Source: Phoronis ovalis (lineage: Eukaryota > Phoronida > Phoronidae). Taken from it: a stretch of 22,445 nucleotides of DNA. Both the position numbers and the translations under genes were made by a program. Shown in pieces: positions 1 through 11,300 of this stretch. The stretch is from positions 1 through 22,445 of the forward strand of contig JAOXYB010088052.1 in NCBI GenBank assembly GCA_028565635.1, given 5' to 3'. Every line of letters starts with the position of its first letter. Position 1 is the stretch's first letter. A model generated the notes under the pieces. It was not told the origin of the DNA and ran no database searches. It was given only the letters and a program-made list of their open reading frames with translations.

Positions 1-120
1 ATATAGACGATAGTTTTAGAATTAGTGAATTGTTAGGAGACCCCGCAATACGTCAGTAGTGTTCCTTTTAATTATTACTTAGAACTAGTATTCTTCTTGC
101 CTATAAATAAATTAACATAC
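1..120 (-). other. Part of intron 1 of the quinone reductase-like gene
   Basis: Sequence downstream (minus strand) of the GTATGT donor. I see no second exon of the family in these 120 bases. Confidence 0.6.
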
Positions 121-292
121 CTTCGATGTCATCTCTTGAAAAACTAGCAAACTTCATATCATATAAACAAGAACACTTCACTTTCATGTCATGCCGTTGG
201 AGAATTTCAACGGCTGCATCTTTCATTGCAGCATTAAATGAAAACATTGAATCTTCATGACCAAAAACGATCAAAACCTGTTTCGTGGGCAT
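121..292 (-). CDS. NAD(P)H:quinone oxidoreductase-like, first coding exon (partial gene)
   Basis: The minus strand encodes 57 complete residues from an ATG at 292-290, starting MPTKQVLIVFGHED. This matches the N-terminus of the NQO1/NQO2 flavodoxin-fold quinone reductases: first beta strand (VLIVFGH), the S-F-N of the FAD-binding loop, a helix (AAMKDAAVEIL), a second strand, then LYDMKF and a D-D-I-E-G ending equivalent to the family's 'LYAMxF...DITG'. The exon ends at 121 after one base of a Gly codon, followed by a good donor (GTATGT, read 120 to 115). The rest of the gene must lie left of position 1. The family performs two-electron reduction of quinones in the cytosol with FAD and NAD(P)H. 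The gene is divergent from the large plus-strand gene. NQO1 and NQO2 cannot be separated from this exon. Confidence 0.85.
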
Positions 293-1009
293 TGTTCAGT
301 AATTTCTAGTTTCTGTGAATGTGATATCAGTTATTTCCTGACGCCCTCTAGTATGTCCTTGACCCAATTAAGCTATGTTCACATAACTGGCTAAACTTAG
401 TTTAACACATTTGTGAAAACTAAAAGCATTTTTAAAGCTATACTCAAATAAAAATAATATCTAAACATCAAAATATGGTTTCATAATTAAATCGTATGCT
501 TAATGCAGAAAATAATGCGCTTATGCACATAAAAGTCAAAAACAATATTTTCACTGTTCCAGGATTTATAAATACCATAAGAATAAACTTGAACTAACAA
601 ATTTAAACGAATGTGATTTGTATATATTCCTTAAGTATAAGTCTATCTAGTACATATTTTTGATTTGAGTGATCAACATTGTAACAGTGTCATACAGGGT
701 TTTAACTACTGTATAGTTCTACTGACTTCCGTCTGATGTCACTAGTTCCCAAACTATGTATAGATCTATAGTAATAACAAACCACACGAGGGCAGTAAAT
801 GTATCGTAATAATTGGCTAGGGGAGGGATTTGGAGCGAATCATTACTCCCAATATCGATGCTTAAAAAAATTTAGTGCAATATTCATATTGCCATTCCCA
901 TCTTTTTGTATATGGTAAAAAGGATCATGAATGTTCTTTTAAATAAATTCTTCCATGGCATTTATACTGGGAGAATTACCAATAAAAAATCACTTTTATA
1001 GAGCTGTTG
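293..1009. other. Intergenic region upstream of the quinone reductase-like gene
   Basis: AT-rich sequence that should hold the promoter and 5' UTR of the minus-strand gene. I found no convincing TATA box, no antioxidant-response-type element (TGACnnnGC) and no exon. Nothing else could be supported. Confidence 0.4.
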
Positions 1010-1017
1010 CTTGGCGC
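1010..1017. repeat. Left target-site duplication CTTGGCGC
   Basis: Identical to 1386-1393 and directly abuts the element's first base. The G before each copy is also shared, so a 9-bp duplication is possible. Confidence 0.85.
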
Positions 1018-1385
1018 CCCGGGGGGGGGCTCATTTGAAAAAAAGTCGGATACGCATGCTTGTCCGAAAAAACGGGGAAAGGGTACCTTTTTCGACGTTC
1101 GACGGGGTTCCCGGCGTTTAGGGGTCGATTTTGGCGGAAAACCACACTTAGGGGTATGTTTTTGGCAAATGTAACTTCCCGTTTAGGGGTTGGTTTTTCA
1201 CCGCTACACCTCCCGTTTAGGGGGTCCGTTTTTCATTGCGAGCAGCGAACATTGCCTTTTGGCGACCATATATCAGGTTTTTTGTTTTAACGACGTTGTT
1301 TTTTTTGTTGTTAATTTTTTAGGGGCTTATTTTGCACCCTACAGACGAGCATGGGTACCCGACTTTTTTTAAAGTGAGCCCCGGG
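1018..1385. mobile_element. MITE-like non-autonomous DNA transposon with 8-bp target duplication
   Basis: The element is 368 bp. It starts CCC followed by nine G, then CTCATTTG, and ends AAAGTGAGCCCCGGG, so its tips are inverted copies. The terminal inverted repeats run 1018-1066 and 1342-1385. Over the 37 bases after the G run they differ at about six positions and share AAAAAAAGTCGG and CATGCT. It is flanked by a perfect 8-bp direct repeat CTTGGCGC. The interior has no transposase frame but carries a ~34-bp repeat. An 8-bp duplication fits the hAT superfamily and some others. The tips do not look like classic hAT ends, so the superfamily is left open. It is more GC-rich than its surroundings. 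Confidence 0.85.
1113..1245 (+). repeat. Internal ~34-bp minisatellite of the MITE
   Basis: Four degenerate units share the core TTAGGGG followed by a T-rich tract. The cores start at 1118, 1148, 1183 and 1217, spaced 30, 35 and 34 bases. A fifth TTAGGGG lies at 1319, 102 bases (three periods) further on, so the array may originally have filled the element. Confidence 0.75.
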
Positions 1386-1393
1386 CTTGGCGC
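1386..1393. repeat. Right target-site duplication CTTGGCGC
   Basis: Identical to 1010-1017 and directly follows the element's last base. Confidence 0.85.
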
Positions 1394-3504
1394 ACGTGCT
1401 GACTGTTTTTGTGGTGTGAAATATTAAACCTACAAATGCAATGGAGCTCGGTCTTTAACAATTTCCTGACACCAATCGTCTTCAGAACAGAGTAACACTG
1501 TAGAGTTTCATTTGCTAGCATCACCTTTCTTGGTCGCAAGTAAATATTTTATTCACCATTCACAACTGAAATTGTCATGTTTTCACGTCTTACGCTTTGT
1601 CCTTCACTGTTAACGTCCAAATACGCGGAAAGTATACTCATTCACAATTCACCAGCTAACATCAGCTGTTTTCACCATTCATCATCGAAAAAACAGCCCA
1701 TTCACCGTGAACGCAAAATGTATGTACATATATGGAATCAGATTGAAAAGGAAAACATTTAGTGTTCTGGATCAGAGAGACAATATTAACTAACAGTGAT
1801 ATGAAATTGTCAGGAAATTTCTAGTACCCTTTCAGTCTGCATACAGTACTGGGACGCAGGAGCACTGATTCATTGCGGTCCACAATACTGTAATAGTGGC
1901 GCTCGATACGTTCTGGTGGAGCTAACCTCATAAGAGCCGTTGTTATATCAACAATACATATTAGCATAGATCACTAAAATTAAATGTTCGAGATCAATTT
2001 GTTATTTCTATGCTATTAATAATTAACTCTTAATTAGTTTGTTCATGCCAGATTTCATCTTTGCTGCTCTGCACAGAAATCGATTCCAGTTGCCACATGT
2101 ATTAGATATTTCACCTTCGGGATTACATACTCATTATACGGACATTATTACACCTCATTACTCAAAGCTAATAGCGGGTTTGATCACAAAAAAGAATACA
2201 GACTGAAATACAGAACAAATTCCTGTGAATTCAAACCGCTTCATATATATTTTCAGTTTCAAGTTTCTGATGCAACTTTGTTCTTGAGTAAACAAAACGA
2301 TTCCCTAAATTAACAAACAATATAGCTAGGTATATTTGCTGCCGCAATTTCCTATAACAAAAACCCCGAACAAAACATAGCCTCTCCTTAGGAATATATT
2401 CTAGAAACAGTAACAGTACTTTATACATGATGATGATGACAACTAGAATTATATTAACGATGATAATGATGATGGGTCATGATGTGAGGTATATGATACT
2501 GCATACATTATGATAGCGTATAATACACTATCGCTTCATCTATTTTTTGTTTGTAAATCTATTAGGGTAGAACATTTTCGGCACACTTTATTCACAATAA
2601 TACTTTAAGTTAAATTTTAGCTAATATTCAGCATAATCTTTCAAGCCAGAGACAACAAGCAGTGTTTTTTTTTTCTTGTATGCGATAGTACAGAATTTTG
2701 CGATTACACAATTTTATCGTGTTATATAAATGCCTGATTTATTTCCTATTGATTAATATCATTCGTATCTACATACTGATTTCGATTTCACTGTTGCAAT
2801 ATGCCCATGCCATATTTTGGGAATTTATATTTTTTTCTCCGTTTATTACTAGTCCGGATTTTAACACTGAGCCAGGTAAATAGCATAATTTTGTACATTG
2901 GATTAATTATTGATTGTAAATAAATTACTCAATAATCCAATCAGTTGTCTCATGCACGATTTGTTGTTACTTAATACAATATTTTTAGGGAAGTTCAGTT
3001 TACTGGGAGAAATAAAATAAGTATCGAATATAGAGCAATAATATTTCATTAACAATATGGACTTCCACAATCCAGATCACCTCCTTTATCATCATCACTG
3101 AACCCTCCCCCAGGTGCCATTATAACCATTACTATATACTTTCGTTACATGTTACCCTAGTCCTCCTTTTCTTATCATCAATCTTTTTTTTTCTCATGAA
3201 AACTGTTTCTAAACAACAGTTAAATGATAATAAAATTTAATACATACGCGTAATCGAAACTGTTCTCCTGGAAAAAGGCTGACTGTTAATACATTAACGA
3301 TTTAGGTTTTTTATATTCCAGTCTGCATGGTTAGCTGGAGCAATATTTAGCCATATGTTCAGTATATTGCAAGTAAATCGATGTGACCGAAAAAAAACAC
3401 TAAGATCTCCCTAACGAAATACTGAACTGTAAGTTTTGTCCGTGTTCTGAAATTACTATGATCCATAGTTTAACTTCCTGTTTTGTTTTGTTTCCTGACA
3501 CTAG
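1394..3504. other. Intergenic or 5'-UTR intron region
   Basis: AT-rich sequence. I recognise no coding exon. A small GAT/ATG repeat lies at 2427-2475. A slightly GC-richer patch near 1830-1945 could hold a non-coding first exon, but nothing in it proves this. The end of the region carries a good acceptor (pyrimidine-rich tract, then CTAG at 3501-3504), so a 5'-UTR intron of the large gene probably ends here. Confidence 0.4.
2427..2475. repeat. ATG/GAT trinucleotide microsatellite, interrupted
   Basis: ATGATGATGATGA at 2427-2439, then a short interruption and a second GAT-rich tract at about 2459-2475. Confidence 0.7.
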
Positions 3505-3638
3505 AAACCAACAAAATGCCGTCGGGATTTATACTGGATCAAAATTACTATACTTTACGGAGGAGCTCACTACCGACGGAAAAAACGGGAAATAAAATGA
3601 TAGAAACTATAGATAATGCTCCTTCAACAGTCAATAAG
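3505..3638 (+). CDS. Exon 1 (start codon exon)
   Basis: A good acceptor precedes 3505. The ATG at 3516 has a favourable context (ACAAAATGC), so 3505-3515 would be 5' UTR. It encodes 41 residues beginning MPSGFILDQNYYTL and ending STVNK, and stops in phase 0 before the donor gtaaat. The upstream frame is open back to the acceptor, so an earlier coding exon cannot be excluded. Confidence 0.65.
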
Positions 3639-5324
3639 GTAAATATTACACCCGGATATTACACTGTGACATATTTTAATAAGTACTAAAATTCCGGGAC
3701 TAAAATACCTCATGAATAAATAAATAATCAGGTATATTTGTGATCATTTATCTGTCGAAAATTATACAGTGGAAGAATGATTCTTTAACATTTTTAACTT
3801 ACACGTATCTGCAAATGACAACAGTGTTATTACTTTTTTTCCCAACCATAATGTCATTGAGACTCCAGGGGGGACAAGATACCGAACTATCACGAGATGG
3901 AACGATAAACAAGACAGTGAAACTCCTGGTGAAAACTACTAAACAGTATAGCCAATACATTATTGCTTTTCTGGTATGAGAAGTCATTACTTTTAAACAT
4001 TAAAATGAGAAAAAGAATTAGGAAATGCCTTTTTGAGTCGGACTGCATGTACATTCGGAACGTACATTTTTTGAGTAACACCAAATCATTGCTAAAAAAA
4101 CGGAGCATTGCAGAATTAGCTTGTAGTCTACCTACCGAGTATGCAATACATAAGTCACAAGATTCAAGAACTAAGAAAAGTAATATTTCTTAGTAATTAT
4201 ACTATAAAATAAAATAGACATTCATTTCAGAATTGCTTGTGGAAGTTGGCTATCATTTTAGTTACTTCTTCAACCTCTATAATCAGTATCGTCTAACGTA
4301 TCCGTACAAAGAATCAGATCAGTGAACAGTGCTTTATCACATGTACAGTGGAGTATTTTATGCCATGAGCTTGTTATCTTTTTGCATTAATCCTGCTTCA
4401 ACTGTTAATAAAATTTAATTAATGATTGTTGAATTATAATAAGAGCATTTACTACTAGTTTTTGATTAAAACAGGTATATAATCAATTAAGCATACTGTA
4501 TAAAATAATGCATGCAGTAGGGAGAAATATAATTGTAGTTATATATGGTTTAGACAGAATGACAGTTAAAGAAATGACAGTAAAGAAATATAAAGGTTTC
4601 TTGATCATTTAATTACTTTAACTAGGTAATATAAATTCGCAGACACACCAAAGCTGTTTGTTTTTTGTTGAATACTGTAAGTGAAGTTCAACCCAAGTAA
4701 AAATTAAAAGGATTTCATGTGGCTGCGTCGTATGTGACCATTGTCCATCAGTTTTCTACACTATAACTGTTTATTGAGTCTATCCTAGGTAAAGTTAACA
4801 TCGAAACATTACAGAGACATGAAAATCGTTCTCTTATTATATATATCGAAAATGTCTGCAGGTTATTTGAACTAGACCACATAGTGACAATCGATACACA
4901 TCATACCATTGGAGTCATCTTTTTGTTTTTAATTCGGTCAAGCAGTGGTTGATATAATCTCCATTGTTAGAAACCCCTTTATCATAAAGATGTATTATAA
5001 TGTATTAGATATCCGTTCTACCCAGTTATTTTAGTTGCACTAATATAATAATCTAAGTGTTCGTCTGTCTTCAGATAAAAAAAGTATTATTTACAAAACT
5101 GAATATTATTATCCACAAGGGTAAAAATCAGCGGCCACATCTGTAACCAAGGTGTGATTGATTTGTGGCCGGTACATGTGGCCGGTACTTGTTTTATCTG
5201 TATTCTAAAATTATGCTCTATGGTAAAAATTCTTTTCAAAAAACACGCTTCATAGTGGCAAATTGAAGACATTAAACAAAATCCAAGAAATTGACATCCA
5301 GAATTCGGCACCATGCGATAAATA

Positions 5325-5360
<36 letters not shown>

Positions 5361-8300
5361 GGTGTGTGTGTGTCTTTATTCCATTACTATTATTTATTTA
5401 TTAATAAAAGCATTGTGCTATTCAATCAACATTTGAACAATTAAAGGGTCACGGTGAATAAGCAGCTCAAACTTTTAAAATACTTTTATTTATTATATGC
5501 ATATGTTAATAATAATAATATTAATAATATATAAATTGGTGTACTCTAGTTTTCGCCTACACGGATTTCCAAATTGATTGTGTGTATACAAATCTCCAGC
5601 AAATGGCAGAAATCATGGGAAAATTTATAAATATTTCAGTTTCTAAACATTTTCTTTGTGACTCGACAACTGGTGTAGCAAAGTTCATGACATTTATTAC
5701 AACACGGATAACAATTATAACGATAAACCAATAGCCTTGGATAAACACATAAATAATTGAAGTTTTATTCAAAGCATTAAATTTATTCCAAATATTTGGC
5801 GCTTTAAAATTCAAGGAAAATATGTTTAACAAATTAAAATTTAATTTTTCATGTAAAAATCTTATTAAATTCATCGAAAACGTGCATAAAATTAAAACCG
5901 ATAAGTAATACCGTACATGGCCCATCTTTGCCGTGCTAACTTTATCTAAATGCAAAATTCTCGGGTATTCATTTAAAAATTTATAACCAACGACAAATTC
6001 CCAAAGCGATGTGCTTAGATACGGCTTTAAGTTGTCCTCTGCTCACTGAGTTGTTATTCAAACAGAAAAAAAAACTGTACATGACACACACGTAGAGGTA
6101 ATACGCAGTTAAAACTTAACTAAAACAGCTTATATTTATAATTAAGTGGAGTCAGACAAAGTTTTAAGATTGTTTGCGTTTTAATAAGTAAATTTTAATA
6201 TCTTGGAATTTTATAGTATGCTTCTTATGTAAGTGTCTAAAAAAAGGAGAAACCATGGCTATGTACAGCGTTTTGAGGAAAATGTCACTGGAAACAGAAT
6301 AAATAGGATTATAATCAACTGTCTGCTCTGTTTGTTAACACTGTCACGTAGCTGTTTACCAAAAGTTATTTGGAAAACTGCTTTTAAGTTTGCCTCCTGT
6401 TTCAGCAACTTCCCTTGGAAAAAGTTAGAAGCTGTTCGTCAACGCTCTCCAGACTAAGTGTAGACGGCGCAAAAGTGCCTTTAAAAGGTCGCTACGAAGT
6501 ACCGACCAGGTAAGTTATTCAATATAGCATTGAAGTCAAATTAATATTTATATATTTGACAGGATTTTAGGCGCGTAACTATGTATACTAGATGAATATA
6601 TTTACAATTTGAGGGGCGAGAGTTGCCATCATAGAACATAATAAAACAATTTACATTTTATTAGAATATGCTGCATGATTTTTTGTTTGTGTCATGTTGA
6701 TAAGTTATTCGTTTGATTTATCTGGGAAGAGAAGTTTGTTAATTAGAGTACCTTAATGTTTTTGTTTTTAACATTTCACATTATGTAATATGTATTTGGT
6801 ATAAGGAACACAATTGATTCTCCAAACCACATTTATATTCCAAATATTGTGCCAAAAAATACCTGCTGTTAAGAATTAAAGAATTTTTTTGTATCCTACT
6901 TCCACATGAATTTTCGTGCGGGCACATAAGCACAACAAACAACATTTTTGCTTCTTCTATTCCACTTTGTAGACTACATACATTAGAAAAAAAACAACAA
7001 TCACAAATGACAACAAATTATACTTTATCCCTGGCCAAAATAATCCCATCAAATTTTGGTACATTTTACTTTAAATATCTTCCACACTGTTTTGCCTTTC
7101 AAACAAAACAACTAAAAATGCAGCGCAAAAGAGAAAAAACAAAACATACATTTAAGGTTTCCGGTCACATCAACATCGAGCTTGCACTGCGTGTCATTAT
7201 GCCATTTTGCTTTGTGCAGTATAGCTGTTATGTACATGCAACACACGTGAAAGTCTTTTCACTTATTTTATTGGCAGGAATAGTCATATATGGTGTTTCA
7301 GATTTTCTTTGGCATGGTATAAGCTAGACATACAGAAGTTTAAAATGATCTTTTGACACTATTAGTTTTGATGCTACTATTAATGTAATTTTTGCTTGAT
7401 CTAAATCATCATTTAATATTTACAGTAAACTAGTTATTTTAACTCTAAGTGTGCAACATTTTAAAGCATATCATTTTTATTTTAATGTATGCATAAAGAT
7501 ACCGAACATATGGAATTATGCGTTAAATACGTAAATGATTTTTTTGTTAAAACATTTAGTCAGACCGCATGCCTTTGGCTAGTCTGTGTAACCTAACAGT
7601 GGGAACCATCATGTTTTTGTTATTGATCTATATTGATTAAATGGACTGAGTATACCATATACCAATATATCCAAATAGTTTTAAAAAGAATGTTAATCTA
7701 TATTTTGTATAATAACTAGTTATTTCGATTGATTAACGGTTGAGTATGTTTTATGTGGAAACTATTTTAATATTTATTTGTTTAAAGCAGTCATTACTGC
7801 GCGAGAAAAAAATGAGTAAATAGTCTACCGGAATACGCACACCTATTTTAATTAGTTTATAAAAAATCTATTTTGCCGATGGAACTATTGTAAATTACTA
7901 AACTCATGTTTTGTTTATTTAAACGTTTTTTTCTGATACGTATTTTTATGTTATCAGTTTCTGGATGTTCCATTTATTAAAAAAAAATATCAGCACAAGT
8001 AGAATGGCTTTAGTACGTAGTAAAAAGAGTTTTCATCTTTGCATATCAGAGTGGTTGATCGAATAACTGCCACAGTCGCTACTTATAGTTGTCGAGTAGG
8101 CGGATCCAGTAGTTTACAGCTCATTATTTTTTTTAATAAATATTTTAGTGTGTTTACTTAATTTAATGTGCGTTTGTATGCTATTACTAATTATATTTTT
8201 ATGCGCGCGCATTTGTTATAATTTTATTGTTTGTGTTGATACATTGTAATAATGGTTACTAAATATTAAAAAACATTTACATATTGTTTCAATATGTTGA

Positions 8301-11300
8301 ATTAAACCGGGAACGTACACCACTTCTTTAAGAAAAGAGAAAAGTAAAATTTATAAGCAAAGAACAATAAAATTATTAGTAAGCAGTCAAGTTAATCACG
8401 AGAAGAAGAGTTCTTTGAAGCCCAATATTCATCCAGGTAAAACATATGTACATAATGCTTTTTTTGCTTTACAGTGACAACACAATTGTTACAGATTCAC
8501 AGGATAATGACAGTGTAACGGAATCAACACTGTCAAGGTTAAGTTTGGTTGATGTCGATGAAAAGACAAAACATTCTAGCTCTGAAGACTCCGAAAACAC
8601 CGAAAAGTTTATAACTAATGAAGATAACATTAATACAAAACAGCACTACACTGCTCACATTTCGGAAGCAATCGAGCAAAGATTAAACAAAAGTAATTTG
8701 ACTGCAAAAGATATCTTAAAATATTCAGAAGCACAATCAAAAGAGATTGGCAATCCCAATAGTGCAACAACGACAAGATTAACGGAATCACCATCAGAAA
8801 TGGCGGCTAGATTAGATCGCCAGGCAAAGTTATCGTCTGTGTTACCAGAATTAGACGCCATTGAAAAGGATAAAGGATGTGGAATTGCAGAATGGCTTCA
8901 GGACGCTCAGAAATATGAAAAGGAATATAAAAAGACTTTGAAAGATCAAGAAAAAGAAGAAAAGAAAGATTCTGCAAATCGCACGTGGCCTGACAGAGCA
9001 CCAAGTGGGATACAGGGAACGAGGGCACCAGCCCGTTCAAAATCGTCGCCAGTAACATCTGTGACACGTCTACATAGATCATCAACAGAAGACAATAAAC
9101 TGCCTAAAAGAAAAAGTGCCAGAGATCCACCACAGTATATGCCTAGCCATTCTATACCAACAAAACCAGGAGAGAAACTGAATGGTGTTCAGGTGATTAC
9201 ATATATACACTAGCATGTATTGTTTTTTTTATAATATTAAAAGTGTAGTGCTTGCTTTCTATTGTTTATACCTACTAGTGTGCATGTCTAGCTGTTCCCG
9301 TTGTTTGCAGTAATGGACCTACATCTACTGCTAGCTATTAGGTCTTACTACATTTTGGTTGGGGTAGAGACTTCGCTAGCTGTGATTGTCAGATCTTCCA
9401 ATAAACTATTTCATTATGTATTTTTGCATTTCTTTAAATATTCTGGTTTCTTACATGTGTTTTAAATATCAGTTAATTTAAATTTGCAATTGAAATAAAA
9501 TAACAAGCAACAATAAATAAATACAGATGAGCAATTCTTTATAAATATTCTGAGAACTTTTACTAGTCATATTGAAGCAAAAGAACAAGAATTTAACTTT
9601 CTAAAGTGTCCTGAACAGTTGATCGATCTAATATGTTAATTGTCTATGATGATTTCATTTATAATTGCTATCGAAATTCTCGTTATTCAATTGTTGAGAT
9701 TTAAAATGCACGATGAGCTACCGCAGCGTTTGCAGTCATTTGTTAATTATTTAAAACGGTGTTTTTACATGAAGGTTATGACTTGTCAGTTAAGGAGTAG
9801 CTTTTCATGTTCGCATAACATACGTTCTATTATTTTACCACAGATTGCACTGCCAACGTGGTATCAGCATCAGCTACCAAGACATCGCCGAAGGCGAGCA
9901 AAAACCGAACCAGTTAAAGCAGAGTTAAAGCCGAAGCCTAAGCCTAGGCCAGCTGTTGTAAATCGTTCTCGTCCGTGGGCAGAGAAACCGCCTAAATTAT
10001 CCGATAATACGGACACTAGAGTTGGTAAGCTTCTTGTATAGTTCGCTTTGATTTATAACAACACTGCAATTAAAAATATAACAAATTAATTTATACTGGA
10101 TTCCTTCTCTTGTATGTGCATACTGAAATCCTATAGATGCAGGGTGTGCTACAACTCAACAAATAATACAGTGATTTTCCAAGTCTTTTCGATAAAGATA
10201 AGCCGTACGGTATCGTTATTGGGTGCAGCGTTGAGATTGTAAATGTGGTTGTTTCTTTTTTCAGAAATTCACTACGAAAAGTGCCTACCACAAGGAAAAT
10301 GGATGGAGTTAAAACCCAAAACTTTCGTACAAAATCATAGACTTGGAAATTCTTACGAAGTGAGGTGAGACGTACACAATCTTATAAATAAATAGATCAT
10401 ATTTCTGTCGAAGTTAGTCTTGTTTCGTATATGGGACAGCGATTTTAATATATATTTTCATACACAACAAACAGGCTCATCAGCGCATATGTGAACAAAA
10501 GTTATCTTAATTGTTATGTTACATATTATTTATTATATGTTAATTATGCCGAAGGTATCTTTGCTATTTTTGCAGCATAAATTATTGTTACGTACAGTCA
10601 CTCCTAGTGAGAATGCCTTTTTATGTAAATGTTGCGTCCAACGGTAAACAAAAAAAAATCCCACTAGTAGCGATCAGTAAATAACTATATACAGTTTGAT
10701 TGTGAACGTTGATAATAATGATGTCGGCAAGGGATGATAATTCTTCTTGACTGTTTTCAGAGTACGTGAGACTGAAGAAACGGACAGTGTTGACGCTGAA
10801 TCTTTTGTTTGGGAGAATCAGTATCAAATTTGGTTATTTGAAAAAAATGGAAAAGGTCCTAAAGACATGCCGCAGTAAGTGAGAGGACATTGGGCACAGT
10901 TTATATTCTAAAAAGTATATATATCAAAGGCTGCAATGAATAAGGAAAAAAGAACCGAGCAGGATTCCGGCGAAGTTGAATTTCGTCTAAAAAATAGTAA
11001 GACAATGTTTAAGTCATGCTCTCATATCCAAGAAAAAAAATTGACTATAATAAAGTAGGAAATGAAATTACTAAATGCCAAGCAATATAGTTATTGTCAG
11101 TGAGGTGCAAACATTCCCACTTTAACCCAGAGTTACTTGCACAGCGTTTGTTTGTTTGGTGTTTTTCAAACTAAATGCATGTTATTGTGTGGGTGTTATG
11201 ACGTCGGTGAATGACATGCTGTATTTCTTGAACATAGCAATTATGTTACCGTTGCCTCTTGTTAATTGAGTTGCGAGAGTACTTGGATCAAAAGCATGAC

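Larger units (their letters stand above)
3639..6405 (+). other. Intron 1
   Basis: A 2.8-kb AT-rich intron from gtaaat to TTTCAG. It holds an (AT)14 and (GT)n microsatellite at 5329-5372, an AAT repeat at 5508-5530 and a 13-bp tandem duplication at 5164-5188. A possible small phase 0-0 exon at 3869-3928 is described under findings. No other exon is supported. Confidence 0.6.

Noticed and set aside
1060-1290. Open frames inside the MITE
   Set aside because: They consist of translated ~34-bp repeats and inverted ends, with no transposase features.
4076-4179. Coding-like stretch (SIAELACSLPTEYAIHK) with acceptor and donor
   Set aside because: Phase 2 in and 1 out does not connect exon 1 and exon 2, which meet in phase 0. 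No partner exon was found to correct it.
5557-5955. 132-codon open frame on the minus strand
   Set aside because: Hydrophobic, biased product with no recognisable family and no splice or start context. It lies in intron 1 of the plus-strand gene. Long AT-rich introns give such frames by chance.
7007-7327. 106-codon open frame on the plus strand
   Set aside because: It lies within intron 2, has no family resemblance, and lacks acceptor and donor sites that would fit the gene.
8403-8436. Short exon candidate ending CCAG|gtaaaa just before exon 3
   Set aside because: The frame has a stop at 8393-8395, no pyrimidine tract precedes it, and exon 2 already joins exon 3 exactly.
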